DNA of 32,986 bases from Candidatus Aenigmatarchaeota archaeon (GCA_018304545.1 JAGVVZ010000003.1:1-32986), one strand, 5' to 3'; positions 17,272-25,310 are shown, counted from the stretch's first letter. The notes: generated by a model from the sequence alone, not told the origin. A program made the numbers and translations.

Positions 17272-17685
17272 ATGCTTAATTGGAAAACAGCAACTCTTTG
17301 GGCATTAATATTATGGTCCTTAACGTTTACTGTAAACTCTATTATTGGTTTTATACCACTGTTAGAAGATTCGGACCTGATAAAACTTGTACTTTCAGCA
17401 AGTATTTTACCATTACTCGTCCTACTTTGCACTCGCATGTATTTCAGGGAAGGATATAAAACTAACGGTCTCTTGTTGGGTCTTTATTTCGTTATTTTAA
17501 ATTCTCTGCTCGATTTAACAATATTAGTTCCTCTATTTTCGAAATCAGTTAACTACTTTTGGGATTACCCGTATCTGATAAGTATTGTAGAGATTTTAAT
17601 ATTTAGTACATTAAGCGGATTTTGGAATTCTAAAAAGGAAGTGAGTATGAGCGGAATCATAAACTCGCCTGTTAGCATGAGTTGA
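17272..17685 (+). CDS. Four-helix membrane protein of unknown family
   Basis: 137 aa with four hydrophobic segments (about 7-30, 40-57, 66-88, 101-118) and a polar tail. It lies 60 nt after the first asparagine-synthetase-like gene and 74 nt before the PLP decarboxylase, on the same strand, and has its own TATA-like box. No catalytic motif is visible. It could be a small transporter or an anchor for cluster enzymes, but there is no direct evidence for either. Confidence 0.65.
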   Translation: MLNWKTATLWALILWSLTFTVNSIIGFIPLLEDSDLIKLVLSASILPLLVLLCTRMYFREGYKTNGLLLGLYFVILNSLLDLTILVPLFSKSVNYFWDYPYLISIVEILIFSTLSGFWNSKKEVSMSGIINSPVSMS

Positions 17686-17759
17686 GGAAGCGTTTTAGCT
17701 TAAAAATTTTTTCTCACATATTTAATTAAAAGGAGTTTACGACTCAACATGCTGATGAT

Positions 17760-19022
17760 ATGATTAACGAACAAAATTCAAAATTAAAAAAAATTAAATC
17801 ATGCGCAACTAAATTTGGAACACCACTGTATATAGTTGACGAAGATGAACTAACAAAAAACGCAAGGAATTTGGTGAATCTATTTAAAAAACGTTTGCAT
17901 AACGTGGAGATATTCTATCCATATAAAACCAATAACCTGCCTCTAGTATGCGAAAGATTCAAAGAAATGAATTTGGGTGCCGAAGTATCTTCAATTTTGG
18001 ATTTAAAATTGGCAATTAGATTAGGAGTTGAAAAAATAATATTTAATTCACCTGCCAAGAAATCGGACGAAATATGCGAAATTATCGAAAATGATAATGT
18101 CACATTCGTGGCGGATAACATACAGCAACTCAGATTAGTTAATGAAAATTCCAAAAATCACGATATAGGTGTGAGAATTAAATTATCAAATACGGACAAA
18201 AAATGGGAAAGGTTTGGAATAGAACCTAAACAGTTTTTAGAAAACTATAAAAAATGCACAAAAAATAGAATAGTTGGCATGCATTTTCACTGCTTTACTA
18301 AAAACAAAAACCCAGAAACATATTCAAGACTTTTAACGCATATAAGAAATTTAATATTGAAGTTGGATGAAAAAACAAGAAAAAACATCAAATTTGTGGA
18401 CATAGGCGGGGGATTTGATAGTGGGGGATATTTTACCCTAAATCCAATTGAGTTCGCCTCAAGATTAACTGGAAATAAGTTGTTGCCTATAAGGAGTATT
18501 CAATATTCCATGTTCAAAAAAACCGATATGAAATCACTTGCAAAAAATATATCAGAATCATTTGAAGAAAAGATATTGAATATAAAGGGATTGGAAAATA
18601 CTTCTTTGTACCTTGAGCCCGGCAGACTATTAGTCAATAATTTCATTCATGTGTTATCAAGTGTTTTATATGTGGATAAAAAATTTGTTACTATAGATGC
18701 GGGAACCAATATTTTCCCCAGAATATTGTACGAACATCACCCAATAATAAATTTATCCAGTTTAAGTGAAAACGTCATAAAAACAAACATTTTTGGTAGT
18801 TTATGCAGTAGCACAGATATTATTGGTAATTTTGTTTTTACAAATTCGTTAAATATTAGTGATATACTGATGGTAATGAATATAGGCGCCTACTCCATTT
18901 CACAAGCACAACAGTTTATAGAACCTCTGCCCAAAGTTATATCACTTAAGAATGGAAATGCCAAAACTGTTAGAGTTGAAGAAGATTTCGAATACAGATA
19001 CAAAAGAGACGTTGGTGATTAG
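17760..19022 (+). CDS. Fold-III PLP amino acid decarboxylase (LysA/ODC family)
   Basis: 420 aa, usual length for diaminopimelate/ornithine/arginine decarboxylases with alanine-racemase-type barrel. Seen: PLP-Lys56 in YPYKTNN, GAEVSS, HFHCF at 175-179, phosphate loop GGGFDSGG at 216-223, EPGR at 286-289, Cys349 and Asp353 in CSSTD, and GAYS. In diaminopimelate decarboxylase the Cys is followed by a Glu that contacts the substrate's D-centre; here it is Ser350, so meso-DAP may not be the substrate. A GGAG stretch precedes the ATG. The next gene starts directly after the TAG. It probably supplies an amine or decarboxylates a cluster intermediate. Confidence 0.85.
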   Translation: MINEQNSKLKKIKSCATKFGTPLYIVDEDELTKNARNLVNLFKKRLHNVEIFYPYKTNNLPLVCERFKEMNLGAEVSSILDLKLAIRLGVEKIIFNSPAKKSDEICEIIENDNVTFVADNIQQLRLVNENSKNHDIGVRIKLSNTDKKWERFGIEPKQFLENYKKCTKNRIVGMHFHCFTKNKNPETYSRLLTHIRNLILKLDEKTRKNIKFVDIGGGFDSGGYFTLNPIEFASRLTGNKLLPIRSIQYSMFKKTDMKSLAKNISESFEEKILNIKGLENTSLYLEPGRLLVNNFIHVLSSVLYVDKKFVTIDAGTNIFPRILYEHHPIINLSSLSENVIKTNIFGSLCSSTDIIGNFVFTNSLNISDILMVMNIGAYSISQAQQFIEPLPKVISLKNGNAKTVRVEEDFEYRYKRDVGD

Positions 19023-19790
19023 TTGGTATTATCTATAGATCAGTGGAATGACAAAATCGAAAAAGTAAAAATACATCATCTTTATGGGATAGCAGAGTAT
19101 AAGAGAGATGAACACTTAAGATTGGTCAATAAATGGTTTGGCGATTTGAACGAGATGACTCTATTAAAAACAGATTCGTATGAAGAGGCTATAGGAAAAG
19201 ATCATTTTCTGGACATATTGGGGAAGAGAGCCAAAATTACTATTGGGATGGACATATCTAAGAAAATAATATTAAAAACAAAAAGACGTCATGGCGATGC
19301 TTTCTTTCGTGTAATATGCAGTGTCAAACGCCTTCCATTCAAAAGAGGATCAATAGACATGATAATGTCAAATTCCACGCTAGATCACGTATCAGTCAAT
19401 GGAGTAATAAAATCGACGGAAGAATTTTACTATGTCTTGAAGAATCCAGGTAATCTGATTTTAACCCTAGATAGTAAAGAGAACTTGCTTTATTTTCTTC
19501 TTTGCTATATTGGGAAAAAAATGAACATATTTCCGTTCTCAGAAAGATGTTACACCAGAAAAGAGATGCATAAAATATTAACTAAGTACGGATTTAGAAT
19601 AAACGATGACGACGCAATAGTTTTTATACCACCGCCATTGGAAAGATTTATCCTATTGTTTAAAATGTTGAATAACAAAGTAGTCAATAAACTTATATAC
19701 CAAATTATATTTTATTTCTCAAAAATGAAAAACAAGCCATTCAAGTATTTTCTTGGAAGATTTGTCTGCACAAATGCGATAAAGGATTAA
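19023..19790 (+). CDS. Class I SAM methyltransferase-like protein, degenerate
   Basis: 255 aa. It resembles methyltransferase type 11: GMDISKK as motif II and RLPFKRGSIDMIMSNSTLDHV as the motif IV region near 110-135. The glycine-rich SAM loop (GxGxG) expected before GMDIS reads DILGKRAKITI, so SAM binding may be lost or altered. The only plausible start is TTG 19023, immediately after the TAG of the decarboxylase gene and in the same frame, so translation is probably coupled or involves readthrough. The C-terminal 100 residues contain hydrophobic stretches that may form a lid or membrane contact. Confidence 0.65.
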   Translation: MVLSIDQWNDKIEKVKIHHLYGIAEYKRDEHLRLVNKWFGDLNEMTLLKTDSYEEAIGKDHFLDILGKRAKITIGMDISKKIILKTKRRHGDAFFRVICSVKRLPFKRGSIDMIMSNSTLDHVSVNGVIKSTEEFYYVLKNPGNLILTLDSKENLLYFLLCYIGKKMNIFPFSERCYTRKEMHKILTKYGFRINDDDAIVFIPPPLERFILLFKMLNNKVVNKLIYQIIFYFSKMKNKPFKYFLGRFVCTNAIKD

Positions 19791-19880
19791 GTGAACACAT
19801 ATACATCGTACTTTCTTGAAAGAAGTTTAGCCAATTTGTCATTATCTTAGTTATTTACTAGATATTACATCCAAATAAAA

Positions 19881-19889
19881 TTTATTATA
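19881..19889 (+). promoter_or_regulatory. TATA-like box upstream of the mfnE-like gene
   Basis: TTTATTATA preceded by an A-rich stretch lies about 26 nt (centre to ATG) before 19911, the classic distance for a leaderless archaeal transcript. Confidence 0.45.
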
Positions 19890-19910
19890 ACTATTCCATC
19901 TATAATCATT

Positions 19911-20573
19911 ATGAAAGTAGATTTTATATTAAAAATAGGCGGCAGTTTAACAAAAGAAAGATCATTAAAAGAGTTATGTAAAGTTATAACAAAATTCTCT
20001 AAAAAATACAAAATTGTAATAATACCGGGAGGTGGTAAAAATGCCGAATATATACGTTATTTATACAAAAAATTTAAGTTAACAGATGAATCTGCACATA
20101 ATATGGCCATATTAGCGATGGATCAATATGGTTATTTTCTTTCTAATCTAATGAATGTAAATCTGTCTAGTGATATAAATAAAATTAAATTCGATAAAAA
20201 ACCAGTTGTCCTATTACCATTTAGACATATGATTAACAAAAATCCTTTAGAGAATTCTTGGGATGTCACTTCAGATTCTATAGCTGCTTATTTCTGTTAT
20301 AAGTTAAAGGCAAAAAATCTCATATTAGTTAAAAATGTTGATGGCATATATCATTCAAATCCTGAAAAAAATAGAAAAGTAAAACTTATCAGAAATGTTA
20401 GTGCAACTTTTTTAATAAAGTTGAGGAAAAAAACATGTATCGATTCATATCTTCCGAGAATAATACAAAAAAGAAAAATAAATTGTTTTATAGTCAACGG
20501 AAAATACCCAAATAGACTATCCAAAATTTTACAAAATAAAGAAACAGTTTATACCAAGTTGGTCTTTGAGTGA
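19911..20573 (+). CDS. mfnE: MfnE-type amino acid kinase family protein
   Basis: 220 aa, COG2054-type small amino acid kinase. Seen: KIGGSL at 8-13, PGGGKNAEYIR at 39-49, DQYGY at 71-75 and the diagnostic NSWDVTSDSIAA at 115-126, then KNVDGIY. In methanogens MfnE phosphorylates the aminomethylfuran phosphate F1-P to its diphosphate for condensation in methanofuran synthesis. The adjacent gene, convergent and overlapping by 25 bp, encodes MfnB of the same branch. Function on F1-P is inferred from family and context; a related phosphorylated furan is also possible, since the final condensing enzyme and transaminase are not in the window. Confidence 0.83.
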   Translation: MKVDFILKIGGSLTKERSLKELCKVITKFSKKYKIVIIPGGGKNAEYIRYLYKKFKLTDESAHNMAILAMDQYGYFLSNLMNVNLSSDINKIKFDKKPVVLLPFRHMINKNPLENSWDVTSDSIAAYFCYKLKAKNLILVKNVDGIYHSNPEKNRKVKLIRNVSATFLIKLRKKTCIDSYLPRIIQKRKINCFIVNGKYPNRLSKILQNKETVYTKLVFE

Positions 20574-21286
20574 AACATATTGACTTTTTTGTAAAGCTCT
20601 TTCACTAATTCTTTCTTAAGTTGACCTTTCTTTCTATCCTTTTTTTCACAAACAGCACCTCTAACTCCAAATATGTCCGCGCCAGTAGACCATATTCTTT
20701 CGACATCATTAACATCCAAAGAACCGGCCAAAGCTACAAATAAATCATATTTGTGAGCTTTATTAACAAATTCTTTTAACTCATCATTTTTTACAAAATC
20801 AAACAATTTAGTTTTGTTTTTATTCGCAGTGTCCATTAATATACCGTCGATATTGCAATTTTTCGCTATTTTTTGTATATTTGATATATTTATCGATTCT
20901 ATATTCTTGTAATCTGCATAAACACCTGCGACCACTTTAACTTTGGGACAAAAGGTTTTCACAGATTCACTTATTTTTTTTAACATGAACGTTGTTTGAG
21001 AATATGTTTTCACTCCAAATAAACCAACCTTCACGAAATTGACACCCAACATAGAAGCACCATAAGCGGCTAAAGATGCTGTACCAGGAAGATTTGGCAT
21101 ATCTCCTATTGTCGCACTAATTTTTACATATTCTGGAAGCAGATCTCTGATATCACTAATTACTGTAGGAAAATTGGCACCTAAAGAACCTTCGTCTGGA
21201 TTTTTAATATCATATATAACATCACACTCGCTTTTGAATATCTCTAGTGCCTCCGTTTTATTTTTTATACTTATTAAAAGTTTCAT
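20549..21286 (-). CDS. mfnB: (5-formylfuran-3-yl)methyl phosphate synthase, MfnB
   Basis: 245 aa, full length for the family. MfnB condenses two glyceraldehyde 3-phosphates to 4-(hydroxymethyl)-2-furancarboxaldehyde phosphate. Seen: DIKNPDEGSLGANFP with Lys28, SATIGDMP, NFVKVGLFGVK with Lys86, LMDTANK with Asp152 and Lys156, ALAGSL, and GVRGAVC near the end; the four named residues correspond to the catalytic Lys27, Lys85, Asp151 and Lys155 of the Methanocaldococcus enzyme. It should be active. Its 3' end overlaps the mfnE-like gene by 25 bp (20549-20573). A TATA-like palindrome lies about 35 nt upstream of the ATG. Confidence 0.93.
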   Translation of the reverse strand: MKLLISIKNKTEALEIFKSECDVIYDIKNPDEGSLGANFPTVISDIRDLLPEYVKISATIGDMPNLPGTASLAAYGASMLGVNFVKVGLFGVKTYSQTTFMLKKISESVKTFCPKVKVVAGVYADYKNIESINISNIQKIAKNCNIDGILMDTANKNKTKLFDFVKNDELKEFVNKAHKYDLFVALAGSLDVNDVERIWSTGADIFGVRGAVCEKKDRKKGQLKKELVKELYKKVNMFHSKTNLV

Positions 21287-21317
21287 ATAAATCTCTATAA
21301 ATCATATCGTAATATTA

Positions 21318-21325
21318 TTTAAATA
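21318..21325 (-). promoter_or_regulatory. TATA-like box upstream of mfnB
   Basis: A TTTAAATA-type element centred near 21321, about 35 nt before ATG 21286, lies in the 108-nt gap after the prenyltransferase gene. It suggests mfnB can be transcribed on its own. Confidence 0.35.
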
Positions 21326-21394
21326 AAATTAATCTGGAGTTCACAGTATTCGAAGTAATAATTTATAAATATGTTTTGTTCTTACGTTGACATG

Positions 21395-22246
21395 TTAATA
21401 GTTATAGAAAATCAGAAACAAAAGATATATCACACCTTCATAAACACTATAAAACTTGTGCCAACTAGATTTAATTTTCTGGAAATCTGTTTTTTCATCG
21501 AAAGTTTTCATTTTATAAATTCTATAGACACAAAAAAACACTGTTGTTAGAAAAATTAGATTCGATTTTATATCAGTAAACAATAATATCAGACTTGTAG
21601 TCAGTGGTATAAATAAAAAACCAATTCCAAAAATTATTGTTTTTTTTACGCCAAAAATTCTGGGTAGAGAGTTTATTTTTTCTTTTTTTCTATGTGCTAA
21701 TTGATGTATAATTTCATGAAATGCCATATAGAAGAAGAAAATGATTGAAAATTGTATTGCTTGAAAAGAAAGGTGGTCTTGAAAATACAAATAAGGATAA
21801 ATATAAGGTATCAGACCTAAGCAAATGGAATTTATTATTATTGAACTCGTATAATGATTTTTTAGTCTTATAGGAGACTGGTATAAATAAAAAGAAATAA
21901 TATAAACAAATAAAAAAACGAATGAATAATTAGAAAATTTAATTGTTGGGAGTACAAAGACTAGAGGCAACAAAGACAAAAAAATAATCACTCTGGTGCT
22001 AACATTCTTTTTAAATAAGTTTGATATATAATTTTTCTCTCTAGAAATTTTATAGTCATAATAATCATTCATAGAAAAGGAGTGCATCTGAATTAGTGCT
22101 ATATGAAGAATTGGTATTAAAATTGTCCAGTTGTTTGGTACAATTCCTAAAGTCATTAATGATATAACAGATACGCCTAAATTTCTTACCCAAGAATCTA
22201 CTCTATAAAATTGGAGAAAATTCATAAAATATAATACAAAAATCAA
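21395..22246 (-). CDS. UbiA-family prenyltransferase
   Basis: 283 aa with about nine hydrophobic helices. The first aspartate-rich motif is intact as SMNDYYDYKISREKN (NDxxD). The second, usually D-rich and metal-binding (for example HQIxDxxxD), reads EIIHQLAHRKKEKINSLP, with His and Glu in place of two Asp. The family transfers a prenyl chain from its diphosphate to aromatic or small polar acceptors in the membrane. It lies 15 nt downstream of the second asparagine-synthetase-like gene and is probably co-transcribed with it. Here it may attach a lipid chain to the cluster product; acceptor and activity are inference. Confidence 0.82.
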   Translation of the reverse strand: MIFVLYFMNFLQFYRVDSWVRNLGVSVISLMTLGIVPNNWTILIPILHIALIQMHSFSMNDYYDYKISREKNYISNLFKKNVSTRVIIFLSLLPLVFVLPTIKFSNYSFVFLFVYIISFYLYQSPIRLKNHYTSSIIINSICLGLIPYIYPYLYFQDHLSFQAIQFSIIFFFYMAFHEIIHQLAHRKKEKINSLPRIFGVKKTIIFGIGFLFIPLTTSLILLFTDIKSNLIFLTTVFFCVYRIYKMKTFDEKTDFQKIKSSWHKFYSVYEGVIYLLFLIFYNY

Positions 22247-22261
22247 AAATATAATATCATA

Positions 22262-24034
22262 TTAAATTTTGGGATTTTTCGGGTCATTATCGAGAAAAAC
22301 TTCACATAATATTTCCAAATTAAAAAGCGACCATATTTTTCTATCATAATGAGAAGAGTTGGGATTTATTGCTTTATATATATTTTCTTTAATTATTTTT
22401 CTTTTTTTTAACCTATCTATAACATCATACATAATATTTTTCTGCTCTTTGAACCAAGGTTTCATGGGCCAAGTTTCGGGTTTCCTATTCAATAGTGACG
22501 CGGGCAATTTATCTGACATTATTTTTTTTAAAACATATCTAAAGATAGAGTTTTTTAATTTTATTTCCGTTGGAATAGCGTAGCAATATTCAATAACTTT
22601 CTTATCGAAATATGGGTTCAACAGCTCTTGAGAAATGTTCATAAAAGTGTCGCTTAGAAAGCCGTTTCTAAGAGTCAAATAGCTGTAGTTTTTAACTGGA
22701 TCTTTAGATAATTTGTTATTAAATTTTTTTATTCTTTTTAAAGGATCTATACTAGAAATTTGATCTGATAACAAATTATTTTTTTCTATATCAGTTAACA
22801 CTTCTCTAAAAGAAACATATTGATTGTACGAATCATTTGAAAAGGCGATCCTACTTAAAGTATATAATTTACTGTGGGGGAGTTTGACAATCAGCTTATT
22901 AAATAAATTTTTCATAAATTTTGGTGTGTTTTTATTTAATACTTGCAATTTTTTTACTATAACATAATCTCTCCTGCCAAAGAATATCTCTTCAGAACCC
23001 TGACCCCAAAAAGCAAAATTAATATTTCTCGAGATTTTGGTCAAATAATACATAAAAGATCCGACATGCCACAAAGGAAATTCGTAGAACCACAATGCTT
23101 TGGGTGATATTTTTATAATATCAGAAGAAGATGGAAAAAAATCAGTATGCTTTGTGCCAAAAAATTCTGAGGCCATTCTCCCGTATTTTCCATCTTCTCC
23201 TATTCCAATTGTAAAAGTATTTACTGTATCAGCAGATAATTTATCTAGAAAATAAAGAAGGGTAGTCGAGTCTAAACCGCCAGATAAAAACAATCCCCAA
23301 TTATCTGATATATTTAATCTCTTTCTAGTGCTATTTTCTAATAGATCAATAATCCTTTCTTCTGACCAAGGTAATTTTAGGTTAAAATTTATGTCCCAAA
23401 ACTCTTTTTCATAGATTTTGTTTTTCTGTATTACCATAATACTAGAAGGTTTGACCCTTCTTATTCCGTCAAATAAAGTATAAGGGAATGATATATGACC
23501 AAAGTTAAGAAAGTTAGATACAGAACCCAAATCAATAGTTTTTTTAATACCTTGGAATTTAAACAATCCCTTTATTTCTGACGCAAATATGAAATTACCT
23601 TCTATTTTAGAATAGTAGATTTGTTTGTTATTAGAAATGTCCTTGCCTAATATAAGTTTTTCATTCCTTGAATCCCAAATTGCAAATGCAAAATCTCCGT
23701 CTAGTTTTTTTACAAACTCCAAACCAAATTTTTCATACAAAATAACTATTAAATCAGCAAAGCTTTCTATATCTGCTTTATCTAAACATTTTATTAATTC
23801 TTCATAGTTTAATAAATAACCATCTAAAATTGCAATTATATCTCTTCTTTCATTAAAGGCTACTTCAGAAAAATCTGTTTTTGTTTTAAATGGTATTGTG
23901 AGGAGAGCTATTTTTTTATCTACATATTTACACGATCCTCTATTTCCCCTATGTTTTAATGGCTTTGCTATATTATCTAAAGCTGTTTTATCAATATCTC
24001 CACTCGGATTAAATATGCCACAAATAGCGCTCAT
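22262..24034 (-). CDS. Asparagine-synthetase-like amide ligase 2 with altered glutaminase site
   Basis: 590 aa, full length. The N terminus is MSAICGIF: Ser2 again replaces the Cys2 nucleophile, and the NGE glutamine site is DGY at 71-73, the same change as in the paralogue at 15409-17211. The ATP-pyrophosphatase domain keeps SGGLDST (251-257), while GEGxDE is GQGSEE (345-350), so the Glu equivalent to E. coli AsnB Glu348 is Gln. Beta-lactam synthetase also departs from Glu there. It probably adenylates a carboxylate and joins an amine other than glutamine-derived ammonia. IMPDH-like gene 36 nt upstream, UbiA 15 nt downstream, one strand. Confidence 0.87.
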   Translation of the reverse strand: MSAICGIFNPSGDIDKTALDNIAKPLKHRGNRGSCKYVDKKIALLTIPFKTKTDFSEVAFNERRDIIAILDGYLLNYEELIKCLDKADIESFADLIVILYEKFGLEFVKKLDGDFAFAIWDSRNEKLILGKDISNNKQIYYSKIEGNFIFASEIKGLFKFQGIKKTIDLGSVSNFLNFGHISFPYTLFDGIRRVKPSSIMVIQKNKIYEKEFWDINFNLKLPWSEERIIDLLENSTRKRLNISDNWGLFLSGGLDSTTLLYFLDKLSADTVNTFTIGIGEDGKYGRMASEFFGTKHTDFFPSSSDIIKISPKALWFYEFPLWHVGSFMYYLTKISRNINFAFWGQGSEEIFFGRRDYVIVKKLQVLNKNTPKFMKNLFNKLIVKLPHSKLYTLSRIAFSNDSYNQYVSFREVLTDIEKNNLLSDQISSIDPLKRIKKFNNKLSKDPVKNYSYLTLRNGFLSDTFMNISQELLNPYFDKKVIEYCYAIPTEIKLKNSIFRYVLKKIMSDKLPASLLNRKPETWPMKPWFKEQKNIMYDVIDRLKKRKIIKENIYKAINPNSSHYDRKIWSLFNLEILCEVFLDNDPKNPKI

Positions 24035-24070
24035 TAGATCAGCTTTAGTAAATCAATCTACAATTAGTGA

Positions 24071-25141
24071 TTAAAAGGTTAAGAAATTGTGTTTGGTGAC
24101 CCTTATATCTTTCGTCACATCTATACCGGGTATTTTATTAACTTGAATAAATTCAACCTTCTCATGAAGTTCCTGTATATTTTTGGCACCAATGAGACCA
24201 AATGCCGCTTTTAGGTTTTTTCCTATTATGTTAATTATAGTTTTAACTGGACCTTTGTAAGGAACCAATGTAGATATTCCTTCAACCCTAAAGTTGTTTT
24301 TGAAATCAGTTTCTAAATAATCTTTTTCTATTTCTACAAAAGAATAAAGAGTTCCGTTGTATTCTTTATATTTTTTATTTTCTTTTTTTACGATTTTCCC
24401 AGGCGTTTCTTTAGTTCCTGAAAGTATATATCCGATCATCACAGAGTCAGCACCCGCAGCTAGAGCCTTTACTATATCACCGGTACTTCTAATACCGCCA
24501 TCTGCAATAACAGGCATTTTGTATTTTCTTACTGTATTAAATATATCAATTAATGCTGATATCTGGGGTCTCCCGACACCTGTTATTTTCTGCAGAGTAC
24601 ATATAGACCCAACCCCGACTCCAACCTTTATTCCTGATATTCCGAGATCACAATACTCTTCTATATTAGAAGAAGTACCAAAATTACCCACTACCACATC
24701 ACATGATATCTGCTTAGTTAAATCTTTGACAAAATTGAAAATTTTTTTGTTAGATGCAGATGTGGTTTCTATAAACAACACATCAGTATATTTACTTATT
24801 TTAATTGCTCTTTCTTTATCGTTAACTCCAACAGAAGCTGCCGTTATCTTATCATTGCTCTTAACTTTTTTTATTTGGTTTATTTGATCCTCTATGGTCA
24901 TATATCTATGTATAACGCCCAAGCCTCCTTCGTTGGCAAGAGCTAACGCCATATCTGACTCAGTTATATTAGACATGGGTGTGCTAATGATTGGTATTTT
25001 TAGTTTAATTTTTCTCGTTAATTTCGTTGATAGATCAATATCTATAGGTTCTATTGATGTAAAACTCGGTTTTATTAGAATGTCATCGAAACCAAGTTCA
25101 CTTTTTATGGTTCTATCATCAAAATAATTATTTTCTTTCAT
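24071..25141 (-). CDS. IMP dehydrogenase/GMP reductase superfamily paralogue without CBS domains
   Basis: 356 aa, near the length of GMP reductase and shorter than IMPDH because the CBS pair is missing. Seen: STPMSNITESDMALALA, GGLGVIHR, active-site loop GSICTLQKITGVGRPQ with Cys181, phosphate loop ADGGIRSTGDIVKALAAGA, and VEGISTLVPYKGPV. Two sites differ from both enzymes: the NAD-binding D-x-AHGHS strand is FIETTSAS, and the nucleotide-contacting (R/Y)-G-M-G-S loop is YNGTLYS. A normal purine role is possible, but the placement upstream of the amide ligase and UbiA suggests a repurposed redox enzyme on another phosphorylated substrate. The ligand is unknown. Confidence 0.82.
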   Translation of the reverse strand: MKENNYFDDRTIKSELGFDDILIKPSFTSIEPIDIDLSTKLTRKIKLKIPIISTPMSNITESDMALALANEGGLGVIHRYMTIEDQINQIKKVKSNDKITAASVGVNDKERAIKISKYTDVLFIETTSASNKKIFNFVKDLTKQISCDVVVGNFGTSSNIEEYCDLGISGIKVGVGVGSICTLQKITGVGRPQISALIDIFNTVRKYKMPVIADGGIRSTGDIVKALAAGADSVMIGYILSGTKETPGKIVKKENKKYKEYNGTLYSFVEIEKDYLETDFKNNFRVEGISTLVPYKGPVKTIINIIGKNLKAAFGLIGAKNIQELHEKVEFIQVNKIPGIDVTKDIRVTKHNFLTF

Positions 25142-25310
25142 TTTAAAATCCCGTTCAATATAATTTAATAAAATAACTGCTTAATTATTAAAGATATTTA
25201 TAAAGTAGAAAACATGTCCATGATAATTAGAAAAAGTGAAAAATTAAAAACATAAAGGCTTTAGAATAATAAAAAGAAATTGCGTTTTATTCTTACTCCA
25301 TAATAATATT
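25142..25310. promoter_or_regulatory. Divergent promoter region between IMPDH-like and TPI genes
   Basis: 169 nt separate two divergently transcribed genes. On the minus strand a TATA-like TTATTAAATTAT (25159-25170) is about 24 nt before ATG 25141. On the plus strand several AT-rich stretches (for example 25187-25198) could act, but none has clear spacing to ATG 25311. No gene was found in it. Confidence 0.45.

Noticed and set aside
19020-19022. TAG read as pyrrolysine
   Set aside because: TAG also ends other genes here (12842-12844, 17209-17211), where it looks like an ordinary stop, and no pyl gene is visible.
19791-19910. Possible hairpin at TTTCTTGAAAGAAG and a 19-codon GTG frame
   Set aside because: The arms are not proper inverted repeats, and the short frame has no supporting feature; the gap is best explained by the mfnE promoter.
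19911-21286. A normal methanofuran biosynthesis locus
   Set aside because: Only MfnB and MfnE types are present; no MfnC-like aminotransferase, ATP-grasp MfnD or MfnF, and no C1-transfer genes occur in the window. The DegT aminotransferase belongs to the glycan genes.
24357-24887. Plus-strand ORF of 176 aa
   Set aside because: It lies antisense to the IMPDH-like gene, whose motifs are clear, and shows no family features.
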